Shown: piece after piece, positions 29,367-38,564 of the stretch
How the letters are laid out: each line of letters begins with the position of its first letter
Position numbering within the stretch: position 1 is the stretch's first letter
Origin: Brevibacterium iodinum ATCC 49514
GTDB lineage: Bacteria; Actinomycetota; Actinomycetes; Actinomycetales; Brevibacteriaceae
Reading direction: 5' to 3'
Assembly (NCBI RefSeq): GCF_900169265.1
Contig: NZ_FXYX01000015.1
Span: 28,922 to 92,921 of the forward strand
DNA length: 64,000 nt
Notes under the pieces: model-generated
What the model saw: only the letters and a program-made list of their open reading frames with translations
The model's database searches: none
What the model was told of the DNA's origin: nothing
Translations under genes and position numbers: made by a program

Positions 29367-29882
29367 ATGGACGATCGCATCGATGCACTCCTGGCGGATA
29401 TCGAAGCCGCCGACACGGCGGCACAAGCGCACGTCAGGAGAGGCGAATTCAGCGAAGAGGTGACCGGTCAGGCGGCCGAGAGAACTCTGCTCGAACGGAT
29501 GCGCGGGGCGCTGGGATCGACGGTGCAGGCGACGCTGCCGGGGCGAGACGTCACAGGAACGGTGTGCTTCCTCGGTCGGGACATCATCGTCCTCGCCGGA
29601 GTCGAGGTCTCGGTGATCGCGATCAGGGCAGTTCGGGGATTCAGGCTGATCGCGAGGGTGCATCGATTCGACGCCGGCGGGCTGGAGAGATTGGGCCTGG
29701 GATCGGCGCTGCGCCGCTGGTCGGCCGCCTATGAAGAGGTGTCGATCGATGTCGCCGACAGTGCGGGCAGCATTCGGGGGCGCTGCGTACTCGTTGCCTC
29801 CGACTATGTCGAGATCGCCGGCAGGATCATTCCCTTCGCGGCGATCAATGCCGTCCACGCTCGGACGAATCCCTTCGGATGA
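29367..29882 (+). CDS. Conserved hypothetical protein
   Basis: 171-residue soluble protein. The first 50 residues are helical and acidic (MDDRIDALLADIEAAD start), then two similar beta-rich halves follow, each with a G-x-V/C then I-x-V-A-G pattern (about 64-80 and 137-155), reminiscent of a duplicated small beta-barrel such as LSm or PRC-like folds; this fold guess is weak. No motif allows a function to be named. ATG 29367 is used. The upstream 149 bases are AT-rich with a 7-bp inverted repeat AACTACA-tggc-TGTAGTT at 29290-29307, which may be an operator. It converges with the HTH gene that follows. Confidence 0.7.
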   Translation: MDDRIDALLADIEAADTAAQAHVRRGEFSEEVTGQAAERTLLERMRGALGSTVQATLPGRDVTGTVCFLGRDIIVLAGVEVSVIAIRAVRGFRLIARVHRFDAGGLERLGLGSALRRWSAAYEEVSIDVADSAGSIRGRCVLVASDYVEIAGRIIPFAAINAVHARTNPFG

Positions 29883-29919
29883 CTCGTCCATGATGGAGAT
29901 CAGAGCTGAACCGAGTGGG

Positions 29920-30141
29920 TCAGTCCTCGATGGAACCGGTCTTGATCTGGTACTCGGTGCGCTCGTACATGCGCTGGATATACGCTTCGATCTCGGACTT
30001 CTCGACCCGCCACTGGCCGCGCCCTCCGACTTTGATGGCGCGGAGATCGCCGGAGCGGACCAGGGCCCGAGCCTGTGCGATCGAGACATTGAGCAGCTCG
30101 GCCACATCGGTCAGCGGCAGGAAGCGACTTTCGACGGCCAT
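29920..30141 (-). CDS. Small MerR/BldC-like helix-turn-helix protein
   Basis: 73 residues from ATG 30141, which has GGGAGAAG about 7 bases upstream; longer starts up to 30213 lack a ribosome-binding site. The whole protein is one winged-helix domain of the excisionase/BldC type: LPLTDVAELLNVS (8-20) forms the first helix pair, QARALVRSGDLRAIKVGGRGQWRV the recognition wing, then a C-terminal helix. BldC controls the timing of development in Streptomyces by binding direct repeats in AT-rich DNA. Direct repeats lie immediately upstream of this start, suggesting autoregulation and control of the divergent SAF operon. Confidence 0.82.
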   Translation of the reverse strand: MAVESRFLPLTDVAELLNVSIAQARALVRSGDLRAIKVGGRGQWRVEKSEIEAYIQRMYERTEYQIKTGSIED

Positions 30142-30163
30142 GAGGTGACTTCTCCCATTCCAA

Positions 30164-30241
30164 ATGTCCATCTGCCACCAGATGTCCATCTGCTTGTTGG
30201 TACATTTGGCCAAAAACCTTGCTTTGGCATCATTTGATGCC
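30164..30241. promoter_or_regulatory. Repeat-rich divergent control region (HTH gene / SAF operon)
   Basis: Contains a 12-base direct repeat ATGTCCATCTGC at 30164-30175 and 30182-30193 (18-base period), the palindrome TTTGGCCAAA at 30205-30214, and the inverted repeat GGCATCA-tt-TGATGCC at 30226-30241. The block lies between the divergent starts at 30141 and 30301 and is lower in GC than its surroundings. Confidence 0.55.
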
Positions 30242-30300
30242 CAATATTATCACTGAGAAGCAGTTTCTGTCAGCGAAACTTCTGCGAATCTGGAGATGCA

Positions 30301-30948
30301 ATGGAGCTCTCGAAAAGAATCCGACCCCCGCGCTGGACCGATGCGCGCCTCCTCGTCGGCGCGATGCTCGTCGTCCTCGCGGTCGTCGGAACCTACCTGC
30401 TCGTCACCTCGGCGAACTCGACCACCCGGGTCTGGGCGAGCGCACGCGCACTCGTCCCCGGTGAGATACTCGAACCGGCCGACCTCACAGTGGCCGAGGT
30501 CAATCTCGCCGATCTCGGCAAGAAGTATCTCTCTGCCGATTCCGAGCTGCCGACGAATACGAGCGTGCGCAGCGTCGTGGCGGCAGGCGAACTGCTGGCT
30601 GCCTCGGCGGTGGCGCCAGTGTCAGAACTCGAGGGGCGAGTCGTAGCCATCGACATCGCCGGCTCAGTCCCGAGCGTCGTCGACTCGGGCAGCCTCGTCG
30701 ACGTCTGGGCCCAGCCGGAGCAGAACGGGCTCGACGATGACGGCACACCGCCGGAGCAGATCGTCGATTCGGCCCCGGTCGCTCATATCAATCGAGACGT
30801 CGGCAGCTTCGGGGCAGGTGACGGCGCCCGTATCGAAGTGTTCGTGGGCTCTGTGGACCTGCCCGGCGTGCTTGCCGCGCTCGACGGACGCAGCGTGCTC
30901 TCCGTGGTCGGAGCCCCGTCCGTTCCTGCCGATGAAAGCGAGCAGTGA
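30301..30948 (+). CDS. SAF domain protein (CpaB-like)
   Basis: 215 residues. One membrane segment (about 17-38) anchors an extracytoplasmic SAF domain; the core WASARALVPGEILEPADL (about 45-62) is the characteristic beta-clip start, and a second RcpC/CpaB-type domain follows (about 110-205). CpaB/RcpC proteins are parts of Flp/Tad pilus assembly, but no tadA, tadB, tadC or pilin gene lies here. The stop codon overlaps the next gene's ATG (ATGA), so it is produced together with the CpaE-like protein. Function in the absence of the pilus genes is unknown. Confidence 0.8.
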   Translation: MELSKRIRPPRWTDARLLVGAMLVVLAVVGTYLLVTSANSTTRVWASARALVPGEILEPADLTVAEVNLADLGKKYLSADSELPTNTSVRSVVAAGELLAASAVAPVSELEGRVVAIDIAGSVPSVVDSGSLVDVWAQPEQNGLDDDGTPPEQIVDSAPVAHINRDVGSFGAGDGARIEVFVGSVDLPGVLAALDGRSVLSVVGAPSVPADESEQ

Positions 30949-32225
30949 TGACACAGGTCCTGCTGGCGGTCGACTTCGAATACGACCTCATCCTCTTCGA
31001 GCTGCTCAGTGAGATCGACGACGTCACGATCGTCGCGCGCCCCGCCGACGAGGTGGAGCTGCTGGCACACTGCCGCACCGGCGGAGCCGACGTCGTCATC
31101 ATCGGCCGCTACTTTCCCGGCCTCGACGCGGAGGTGGTTGCCGCGATCACGGCCTCCGGTGCGAAGGTGCTCGGATTCGGCGACGACGCGCACGCCCTCG
31201 AAGCAGTCGGCATCAGCGCAGTCGTCGCAACGGACGCCGACGCGACGGCGATGGCTGCGGCGATCGACGACCTCCGTACCTCCACCGTGGTCCCGCCGCG
31301 CCCGATATCGCCGCCGGGGCCGGTCGGAGGGGCGGGAATGATCATCACGGTCTGGGGGACCGGTTCGTCGCCCGGACGCACTCTCACTGCCGTCAACCTC
31401 GCTGATCAGGCCTCCCGTCAGGGCAAGCGCAGCGTCGTCGTCGACGCTGACACGGTCTCCGGGATGGTCGCGTCCACCCTCGGGCTGACAGAGGAATCTT
31501 CGCATCTGGCCAGCCTCTGCCGGTCGCAGTCGGACCCGGTCGGGCGCTTCGGCGCGCATGCGGTGCCGCATGCATCGATCCGTGAGAGCTTCCATGCGGT
31601 GACCGGGCTGACTCGGCCCGAGAGGTGGCCGGAGATCCGTGCCTCCGTCCTCGAGTCTGTGCTCAAACGCCTGGCCAAGGTCTACGATGTCGTCGTCGTC
31701 GACGTCAGCGACCGCATCGATCCCGATGACGACCTCGCCGACCCCTTCTACGATCGACACTGCGCCACCCGTGCGGCGCTCGAGGCCGCCGATATCGTGC
31801 TCGTCCTCGCAGCAGGGGAGCCGATCGGCCTGCAGCGACTGGTCAAAATCCTCGGCACACCACGGGCCGAGGCGGTGCGCGAGAAGATGCGGCTGGTGAT
31901 CACGAAGGTGCGCTCGAGCGCGGTCGGCCATCCCGCTGAGACGCGGATCAGTGAAGTCCTCGACCGATTCGTCCGGATCACTCCGGACTTCATTCTCAGA
32001 GATGACCGGCCCACGGCCGATGCGGCGATGCTCGCCGGCCTCACCCTGTACGAGCAGAATCCCCGGTCCGTCCTCGTCGGGGACCTCGCGGCGATGATCG
32101 ACGAGCTGCTGCCGGGTCGCCGCCGTTCCCGCAGATCCGTCGGAGGCCGTGCCCGTCGCGGCGCCGGCCGCCGCGGACGCCCGCAGAAAGCCAGGGTGAG
32201 CCAGGGGAGCGGACCACAGGACTAG
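30945..32225 (+). CDS. CpaE-like ATPase with altered P-loop
   Basis: 426 residues. A receiver-like N-terminal half (1-100) is followed by a MinD/ParA/CpaE-type domain from about 127. At the deviant Walker A position the sequence is WGTGSSPGRT (131-140), so the P-loop Lys is Arg and the signature Lys of MinD is absent; the Walker B-like strand VYDVVVVDVSD lies near 245-255. Nucleotide hydrolysis may therefore be weak or lost. The C-terminal 30 residues are Arg/Gly-rich and basic. In Tad systems CpaE localises pilus assembly; here it pairs only with the SAF protein and a DUF6912 gene. Family membership is fairly sure, activity is not. Confidence 0.78.
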   Translation: MMTQVLLAVDFEYDLILFELLSEIDDVTIVARPADEVELLAHCRTGGADVVIIGRYFPGLDAEVVAAITASGAKVLGFGDDAHALEAVGISAVVATDADATAMAAAIDDLRTSTVVPPRPISPPGPVGGAGMIITVWGTGSSPGRTLTAVNLADQASRQGKRSVVVDADTVSGMVASTLGLTEESSHLASLCRSQSDPVGRFGAHAVPHASIRESFHAVTGLTRPERWPEIRASVLESVLKRLAKVYDVVVVDVSDRIDPDDDLADPFYDRHCATRAALEAADIVLVLAAGEPIGLQRLVKILGTPRAEAVREKMRLVITKVRSSAVGHPAETRISEVLDRFVRITPDFILRDDRPTADAAMLAGLTLYEQNPRSVLVGDLAAMIDELLPGRRRSRRSVGGRARRGAGRRGRPQKARVSQGSGPQD

Positions 32226-32235
32226 GATGAGGGGC

Positions 32236-32712
32236 ATGGCCATTCGCTGCTACATTCCCACCACCCTGACCGCGCTGCGTTCGACGCTGATCGATGTCCG
32301 CGCCGTCGCCCCCGACGCTCAGGGGCGCAGCCTGCGCGGTGAGGAGTTCGAATCCGCTGAATTCGACGCCATGTGCATCGCCGCGGCCCTGGCCGCGAGC
32401 GCGGTATTCGCTCCCGCTGAAGCCGAGACCGGCACCGAGGCGGCTCCCGAGCGGCGTGTCATCGTGGCCTATGACGCCCCCGAGTCCAGCCCGGCCGCGC
32501 CGCTGACCGAGGGCTTCGAGCTCATCACCCTTGCCGATGTCGACATGGTCCGGATTGCGAGCTTCCACCTCGATGAGGACGCCGTTTGGGATGAGGCGGT
32601 GCAGCTGGCCGAGGACACGGACTCCAGTGCAGCCGAGGACCACCTCGGCGCTTCCGATCTGCTGTGGTACGACTCTTCCGAACTGGAGCAGCTGCTCGGC
32701 GACCAGGCCTGA
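32236..32712 (+). CDS. DUF6912 family protein
   Basis: 158-residue soluble, acidic protein. The N-terminus MAIRCYIPTTLTAL matches the short IYxPATL-type start of a conserved actinobacterial family, so ATG 32236 is preferred over ATG 32227, which adds three residues. The C-terminal part (about 115-158) is strongly acidic, with DLLWYDSSELEQLL near the end. It follows the CpaE-like gene by about 10 bases and is probably cotranscribed with it. Function unknown. Confidence 0.65.
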   Translation: MAIRCYIPTTLTALRSTLIDVRAVAPDAQGRSLRGEEFESAEFDAMCIAAALAASAVFAPAEAETGTEAAPERRVIVAYDAPESSPAAPLTEGFELITLADVDMVRIASFHLDEDAVWDEAVQLAEDTDSSAAEDHLGASDLLWYDSSELEQLLGDQA

Positions 32713-32825
32713 ACCGACGCTGGGACTGTACCGACTCCGGGGCTGAATCGACCCCATCGCAACTCCGGCAGACGACTTCACGGTTCGCACCGACTCGAAC
32801 GCAACCGTGTCGCCGGCCCCCGGGA

Positions 32826-33290
32826 TCAGGCGGATTCGAAGCGGCGCAGCCGGTCGCTCAGGCGCTTCTCCAGGATCGGGACCACAGCCTGTTCGATCAT
32901 TGCGCCGAACATCGGGATCGACGAGCTGATCTCCGCATGAGCGGCCAACTTCGTCACTGACTCGACCTCGCGCAGCTCGAGGACCGCATCGATCTCGACC
33001 GGGACGCCTGCGGCGCGTGCAGACATGCGGATCTCTGCCTCGTCACCGAGGACATCCCCGGGAATCATGTACACCTCGACCAGCACGGTCTTGTCGGGAA
33101 GCCGAGAGGCCAGAGCCGCCGGAAGCTCGGCCTTGGGCATCGGGGTCCGCACAGTCATCTCCGTGTCGGGGTCGATGTATTCGGCACTGGCCTCGGAGCC
33201 GAGCTTCTCCCACACGTCGGGGTCGGCAAGTTTGGCCAGGAATGTCGACAGATCAACCGGATATTCATGATTGAGAGTCAGAGATCGCAT
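32826..33290 (-). CDS. DUF2505 family protein
   Basis: 154 residues. The family resembles SRPBCC/START-like ligand-binding folds, with an N-terminal strand and helix (LNHEYPVDLSTFLAKLAD), a central curved sheet, and a long C-terminal helix (IEQAVVPILEKRLSDRLRRF, 134-153) closing a cavity. No function is established. ATG 33290 is used; GGAG lies very close to it. It is divergently placed from the NAD-glutamate dehydrogenase gene and convergent with the DUF6912 gene. Confidence 0.75.
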   Translation of the reverse strand: MRSLTLNHEYPVDLSTFLAKLADPDVWEKLGSEASAEYIDPDTEMTVRTPMPKAELPAALASRLPDKTVLVEVYMIPGDVLGDEAEIRMSARAAGVPVEIDAVLELREVESVTKLAAHAEISSSIPMFGAMIEQAVVPILEKRLSDRLRRFESA

Positions 33291-33431
33291 AGCTCCAGTT
33301 TGCCAGCGAATGAACCCTACTTCACCGTAGGGCGCTCGGCGTGCCTTTCTCGATATTTGGGCATAGTGTGGGGAATGACGATTCGACGTCGAATCGCGTG
33401 ACGAATGCTCGTTGATCATAGAGGTGAAGCA

Positions 33432-36400
33432 GTGACTCAGGTCTCAATTTCGAACGTTGCAGAAGAGTGGAGAAAACAGAGGGGGCAATCGGCTCCCGAC
33501 AACTTCCTCGATGCGTATTATCCGCGGTTCGAAACAGGGGCGACCGATCCCGAGGCCTACGCGGCTGCGGCGGCCCGTCACTTCGCGCTCGGCACCGAAT
33601 ACGACGGGCAGAGACCGGCGATCGCGATCTACAATCCGAGCGTCGACTCGCCGGAATTCAGCGACAACCACACCGTCATCGCCATCGTGCTCGCCGACAT
33701 GCCCCATCTCGTGTCCTCGATCGTCAGTGACCTCGCCGCCAACGGCAGGGCGATCCGCCGCGTCCACCACCCGATCATCACAGTCACCGGCAACGGACCG
33801 GACGAGAAGATCCTCTCCCCGGCAGAAGCCCCCGCACTCAGTGCGGACACGGCGAGCATTCCGACGGTCGCCGAAGATCCTGCCGGCAGCGAGGACGGCG
33901 CCCCACAGCAGCAGTCCTGGATCCGTCTCGAGATCGACCGCATCTCCGAAAGCGACTTCGGTGCACTCGAAGAGCGCCTGCGCGGGGTGCTCGACTACGT
34001 GGCCGCGGCAGCGCGCGACGCCCAAGCGATGGCCGCGAAGGCCAAAGACATCGCCGCCGAGCTGAGCGCACACGCGCCGCGCCCGGAACTGTCCTCCGAA
34101 GCCGAATCCGCCGCCGCCCTGCTCACCTGGCTCGACGGACACTTCACCTTCCTCGGCTACCGCGAATACGACTACACCCACGACGCCGAACACAGCAGCC
34201 TCGAACCGATCGAGGACACCTCGATGGGCATCTCGGCCCTGCGCCCCCTCGTGAAGTCACCGCTCAGCCGGGCGGTCGCCGACAAAGCGCTCGAACCGCA
34301 TGTGCTGGTGCTGACGAAGGCGAACTCCCGCTCCCGCGTCATCCGATCCTCGTTCATGGACTACATCGGCGTGAAGACCTTCGATGCCGACGGTGAGATC
34401 GTCGGCGAGCGGCGCTTCGTCGGAGTGTTCAAACCCGAATTCTACAACGACAGCGTCCTCAACATCCCGGTCATCGACAGGAAGGTCGCGAAGATCCTCT
34501 CAGCCAGCGGATTCCCCACCGGATCCCACTCGGCCAACGAACTTCTCGGCGTCCTTGAGAACTATCCCCGCGAGGACCTGCTCCACGAGGACACCGAGGA
34601 GATCTATGACGTCGTCATGGAGATCGTCGACATGCAGGAGCGCCGTGAGTCCCGCGTGTTCGTCCGCACCGACCCGTACCAGCGCTTCGTCTCCGTCATC
34701 CTCTACCTCCCGCGCGACCTCTACAACACCGACGCCAGAGTGCGCGTGCAGGAAGTGCTGCGCAAGTTCTACAACACCGACAGCGTCGACTTCGATGTGC
34801 TGCTGAGCGAATCCGCGCTGGCCCGCATCCACTTCGTGGCCCGCGTCGCCCGTGACTGCGAACTGCCGCAGATCGGCGCCGACGAGGTCGAGGCCCGCAT
34901 CGTCGGAGCCGTTCGCTCCTGGTCCGAAGACGTCCACGCGTTCCTCGTACCCGCCGAGACCGGCGACTCCGGAGCCTCGCATGCCCGGGCCGACCTGTGG
35001 TCGAAGGCGTTCCCTCCCAGCTACGGCGAGCATCACACCCCCGCTGAGGCGGTCGCCGATGTCGGTCGGTTCGAAGCCCTCGACGCCGGTCACGGTCCGG
35101 CGGTGCGCCTCTACCGTCCCGAACAGAGCACCGACGCCTCCGTGCGCCTCGTCCTCTATCGTCGTGACCGGGTCAGCCTGTCCGAGGTCCTGCCCTTCCT
35201 CACGGCCTTCGGTGCCGACGTCGTCGACGAACGTCCCCATGAACTCGACCTCGCCGACGGAACGCATCGGTACATCTACGACTTCGGACTCAGCTTCTCC
35301 GAAGAACTGGCCGATGACGATCACGACCGCATCGCCGAGGCCTTCATGGCCGGTTGGGACGGCAAGAAGGAAGCTGGGGTCTTCGACCGCCTCGTCGTCG
35401 CCGGACTCTCTTGGCAGCATGTGACGATCATCCGCGCACTGGGCAAATATCTGCGCCAGGCGGGCTTCACCTATTCCGACGCCTATGTCGGTGAGGTCTA
35501 CAGCGACAACCCGCAGATCTCGAAGCTGCTCGTCGACTATTTCTCCGCCAAGTTCGATCCCGACGTCGACGACGCCGGACGCGAAGCGACGATGACCGAG
35601 ATCGACGACGCGATCGAAGCCGCCCTCAGCGAAGTGGCCAGCCTCGACGCCGACCGTGTGCTGCGCTCCTCGCTGGAACTGCTGCGGGCGACCCTGCGCA
35701 CGAACTACTACATCGACGAATCCGGTACCCTGCCCACTGCCCTGGTGCTCAAGATCCGACCCGACGAGCTCAGCTTCGTGCCGAAGCCGAAGCCGGCTCT
35801 GGAGATGTGGGTGTATTCCCCGCAGGTCGAGGGCGTGCATCTGCGTTTCGGCACCGTCGCTCGCGGAGGGCTGCGCTGGTCGGATCGTCGCGATGACTTC
35901 CGCACCGAGGTCCTCGGTCTCGTCAAGGCCCAGATGGTCAAGAACGCGCTCATCGTGCCCACCGGTGCGAAGGGCGGATTCTTCCCCAAGCAGCTGCCGC
36001 CGATGAGCGATCGGGACGCGTGGGTGGCCGCCGGTCAGGCCGCCTATGAGGTGTTCATCGAAAGCATGCTCGAGGTTGCGGACAACCTCACCTACGGAAG
36101 CGACGACTCCAGCGTCGTCGTCCACCCCGACCGTGTCGTCCGCCACGATGGAGAGGACTACTATCTCGTCGTCGCCGCCGACAAGGGCACGGCACGGTTC
36201 TCCGATGTGGCGAACGCGATCGCCGAACGCCGCGGATTCTGGCTCGGTGACGCCTTCGCATCCGGCGGATCGGTCGGCTACGACCACAAGGCGATGGCCA
36301 TCACCTCCCGGGGCGCGTGGAAATCCGTCGAACGCCACTTCCGCGAGCTCGGACTCAACACCGCCGCCGAGGACTTCACCGTTGTGGGCATCGGCGATAT

Positions 36401-38312
36401 GAGCGGCGACGTCTTCGGCAACGGCATGCTGCGCAGCGAGCACATCCGCCTCGTCGCGGCATTCGACCACCGGGACATCTTCCTCGATCCGAACCCCGAC
36501 GCAGCCCGCAGCTTCGTCGAACGCCAACGGCTCTTCGACCTGCCGCGTTCGAGCTGGCAGGACTACGACCGGGACCTCATCTCCTCAGGGGGCGGAGTCT
36601 TCTCCCGGTCGGCGAAGTCGATCGACCTCAGCCCCGAAGCCGCCTCGGTGCTCGGAGTCGAACCCGGAAAGCGCAGCCCCGCCGACCTCATGTCGGAGAT
36701 CCTCAAGGCACCGGTCGACCTCGTCTACAACGGCGGTATCGGCACCTATATCAAGGCCTCGAGCGAGAGCCATGCCGATGTCGGCGATAAGTCCAACGAT
36801 GCTATCCGCATCGACGGCGCCGATGTGCGGGCGCGGGTGATCGGCGAGGGCGGCAATCTCGGTGTGACACAGCTGGGACGTGTCGAGGCCGCCCTGGGCG
36901 GCGTCGAGGTCAACACCGACGCCGTCGACAACTCGGCCGGCGTCGACAGCTCCGACCACGAGGTCAACATCAAGCTGCTCCTGCGTACGCTCTTGCACAA
37001 GGGAGCCTTCGCCGCGGAAGAACGGGAGGCGGTCCTGCACTCGTTCACCGACCAGGTCGCCGACCGGGTGCTGGCGAACAACTACTCGCAGAACGTCGTC
37101 CTCGGCGAGGCTCGGGCCCAGACCGAATCGATGTCGGGCACCTACGGCCGGCTTCTCAACTACCTGGAGAAGCATGCCGATCTCGACCGGGCGGTCGAAT
37201 TCCTGCCCAACGCCGACGAACTGGCCAAACGCGAGTACAGCTACTACGTGTCACCCGAACTCGCGGTGCTGCTGGCCTATGTGAAGATGCACGCCGCCGA
37301 TGAGGTCCTCGCCAGCACCGTGCCGGACGAGAAGTGGATGCGTCGCGAACTCGTGTCCTACTTCCCGGACGCTCTGCAGGAGAAGTACGGCGAGCTCATC
37401 CCCGAACACCCGCTGCACCGGGAGATCGCGACGGCGAAGCTCGTCAACCGGCTCGTCGACCGCGGCGGACTGACCTACATCTACCGGATGTTGGAAGAGA
37501 CGCCGGCGTCGGTGCCGCAGATCGCACGCGTGTTCGTCGTGGTCTCGGAGATCTTCGGACTCGATGACTTCTTCGACGCCGTGTGCGCACTCGACAACCA
37601 GGTGCCGACCGAGGTGCAGGTGAAACTCCAGCACGACTATGTGCGTGTCCTCGATCGTTCCTCGCGCTGGCTCGTGCAGCAGGCGCCGGACAGCCTCGAC
37701 GTCGATTCCGGCATCGAGATGTACGGCAAGGTCGTCGAAACCCTGCGCTCCCGGGTCCCGGACCTCGTCGACGGCTATGACGCGGATACCATGCAGGCGA
37801 AGGCGCAGAGCTACATCGACGAAGGCGTGCCGAGTGAGCTCGCGTGGCGCTCCGCCGCTCTGCTCGACGAGTTCGTGCTGCTCGACATCACCCAGCTGGC
37901 CGCTCGGGCGAACGAATCCGCCGAGGACGTCGCTGAGGTCTACTACGCCGTGAACGAATGCTTCTCCGGTTCGCAGATCCTCACCCTCATCGGTGAGCTC
38001 GATCGCAGCGACCGGTGGTCTGCGCTGGCCCGCGGATCCATGCGTGACGACTACTACGCCGCGATCCTGTCGGTGACGGGCACGGTTCTGGCCGCCACGG
38101 ATTCGCCGATCTCCGGAACCCCGGACGAACGAGCGAAGCAGCGCCTGGCCGAATGGCTCGAACGCAACGAGACTGTCGTGGGGCGGGTGCTGGAGACGAC
38201 GGAGACGATCCTCGGTCTCGACTCCGTCACCCAGGCGCCGCTGTCTGTGCTGCTGCGTTCGCTGAGGTCGATGGTCCGCTCCTCGGCCTGGGAGAGCGAA
38301 CACAACGGCTGA
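33432..38312 (+). CDS. gdh: NAD-specific glutamate dehydrogenase, large (GDH_180) type
   Basis: Oxidatively deaminates glutamate to 2-oxoglutarate with NAD+, linking amino-acid catabolism to the TCA cycle. The GTG at 33432 follows GAGGTGA by 4-5 bases. The product is 1626 residues, the size of the L_180 enzymes of Streptomyces and mycobacteria. Long N-terminal regulatory domains with ACT-like segments (to about 700) precede the catalytic core, where RGGLRWSDRRDDFRTEV (about 808-824) and the lysine-containing PTGAKGGFFPKQ (about 841-852) form the glutamate site, followed by a Rossmann NAD domain with VIGEGGNLGVT (about 1136-1146). In mycobacteria this enzyme is inhibited by the FHA protein GarA. 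It stands alone with its own upstream region. Confidence 0.95.
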   Translation: MTQVSISNVAEEWRKQRGQSAPDNFLDAYYPRFETGATDPEAYAAAAARHFALGTEYDGQRPAIAIYNPSVDSPEFSDNHTVIAIVLADMPHLVSSIVSDLAANGRAIRRVHHPIITVTGNGPDEKILSPAEAPALSADTASIPTVAEDPAGSEDGAPQQQSWIRLEIDRISESDFGALEERLRGVLDYVAAAARDAQAMAAKAKDIAAELSAHAPRPELSSEAESAAALLTWLDGHFTFLGYREYDYTHDAEHSSLEPIEDTSMGISALRPLVKSPLSRAVADKALEPHVLVLTKANSRSRVIRSSFMDYIGVKTFDADGEIVGERRFVGVFKPEFYNDSVLNIPVIDRKVAKILSASGFPTGSHSANELLGVLENYPREDLLHEDTEEIYDVVMEIVDMQERRESRVFVRTDPYQRFVSVILYLPRDLYNTDARVRVQEVLRKFYNTDSVDFDVLLSESALARIHFVARVARDCELPQIGADEVEARIVGAVRSWSEDVHAFLVPAETGDSGASHARADLWSKAFPPSYGEHHTPAEAVADVGRFEALDAGHGPAVRLYRPEQSTDASVRLVLYRRDRVSLSEVLPFLTAFGADVVDERPHELDLADGTHRYIYDFGLSFSEELADDDHDRIAEAFMAGWDGKKEAGVFDRLVVAGLSWQHVTIIRALGKYLRQAGFTYSDAYVGEVYSDNPQISKLLVDYFSAKFDPDVDDAGREATMTEIDDAIEAALSEVASLDADRVLRSSLELLRATLRTNYYIDESGTLPTALVLKIRPDELSFVPKPKPALEMWVYSPQVEGVHLRFGTVARGGLRWSDRRDDFRTEVLGLVKAQMVKNALIVPTGAKGGFFPKQLPPMSDRDAWVAAGQAAYEVFIESMLEVADNLTYGSDDSSVVVHPDRVVRHDGEDYYLVVAADKGTARFSDVANAIAERRGFWLGDAFASGGSVGYDHKAMAITSRGAWKSVERHFRELGLNTAAEDFTVVGIGDMSGDVFGNGMLRSEHIRLVAAFDHRDIFLDPNPDAARSFVERQRLFDLPRSSWQDYDRDLISSGGGVFSRSAKSIDLSPEAASVLGVEPGKRSPADLMSEILKAPVDLVYNGGIGTYIKASSESHADVGDKSNDAIRIDGADVRARVIGEGGNLGVTQLGRVEAALGGVEVNTDAVDNSAGVDSSDHEVNIKLLLRTLLHKGAFAAEEREAVLHSFTDQVADRVLANNYSQNVVLGEARAQTESMSGTYGRLLNYLEKHADLDRAVEFLPNADELAKREYSYYVSPELAVLLAYVKMHAADEVLASTVPDEKWMRRELVSYFPDALQEKYGELIPEHPLHREIATAKLVNRLVDRGGLTYIYRMLEETPASVPQIARVFVVVSEIFGLDDFFDAVCALDNQVPTEVQVKLQHDYVRVLDRSSRWLVQQAPDSLDVDSGIEMYGKVVETLRSRVPDLVDGYDADTMQAKAQSYIDEGVPSELAWRSAALLDEFVLLDITQLAARANESAEDVAEVYYAVNECFSGSQILTLIGELDRSDRWSALARGSMRDDYYAAILSVTGTVLAATDSPISGTPDERAKQRLAEWLERNETVVGRVLETTETILGLDSVTQAPLSVLLRSLRSMVRSSAWESEHNG

Positions 38313-38460
38313 GGCCGATTGCGGTCGCGGTCGACACCATGGTCGGCCGCGATCGGCAGTGCGTCCGCGACCGGCCGGGTACCCCTGATCGGTTCGACAG
38401 CCGTGACCGGCAGGCCGACCACGACCGGCCGGTCAGTTGGGACCGCTCGGGCATAGCCGC
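38313..38460. repeat. GACCGG-rich intergenic stretch
   Basis: The gap before pdtaS contains several short GACCGG copies (38369, 38405, 38423) and a 12-bp palindrome GACCGGCCGGTC at 38423-38434. It may include the termination signal of the glutamate dehydrogenase gene; no clear hairpin with T-run is seen. Confidence 0.4.
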
Positions 38461-38493
38461 CTCGGCGGGGCCGAACACCGACCGATTAAGTGG

Positions 38494-38499
38494 TAGCGT
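38494..38499 (+). promoter_or_regulatory. Extended -10 promoter of pdtaS
   Basis: TAGCGT preceded by TGG (38491-38493) makes an extended -10 element. The transcript would start near 38506, giving a leader of about 60 bases that contains the hairpin at 38515-38545. Confidence 0.5.
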
Positions 38500-38514
38500 C
38501 TGAACATCGACATC

Positions 38515-38545
38515 TCAGCAGATCCGCGCAATGCGGGTCTGCTGA
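38515..38545 (+). promoter_or_regulatory. 5'-UTR hairpin of pdtaS
   Basis: TCAGCAGATCCGC-gcaat-GCGGGTCTGCTGA: 13 paired bases including one G-U wobble and a 5-base loop. It ends 7 bases before the ribosome-binding site TTGGAGGA (38553-38560), so it does not mask that site, but could protect the message or bind a regulator. Confidence 0.6.
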
Positions 38546-38564
38546 TCTCACCTTGGAGGAACGT

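Noticed and set aside
34500..36527. 675-codon open frame on the minus strand inside the glutamate dehydrogenase gene
   Set aside because: Antisense of a well-conserved enzyme; no motif, no ribosome-binding site, composition typical of shadow frames.
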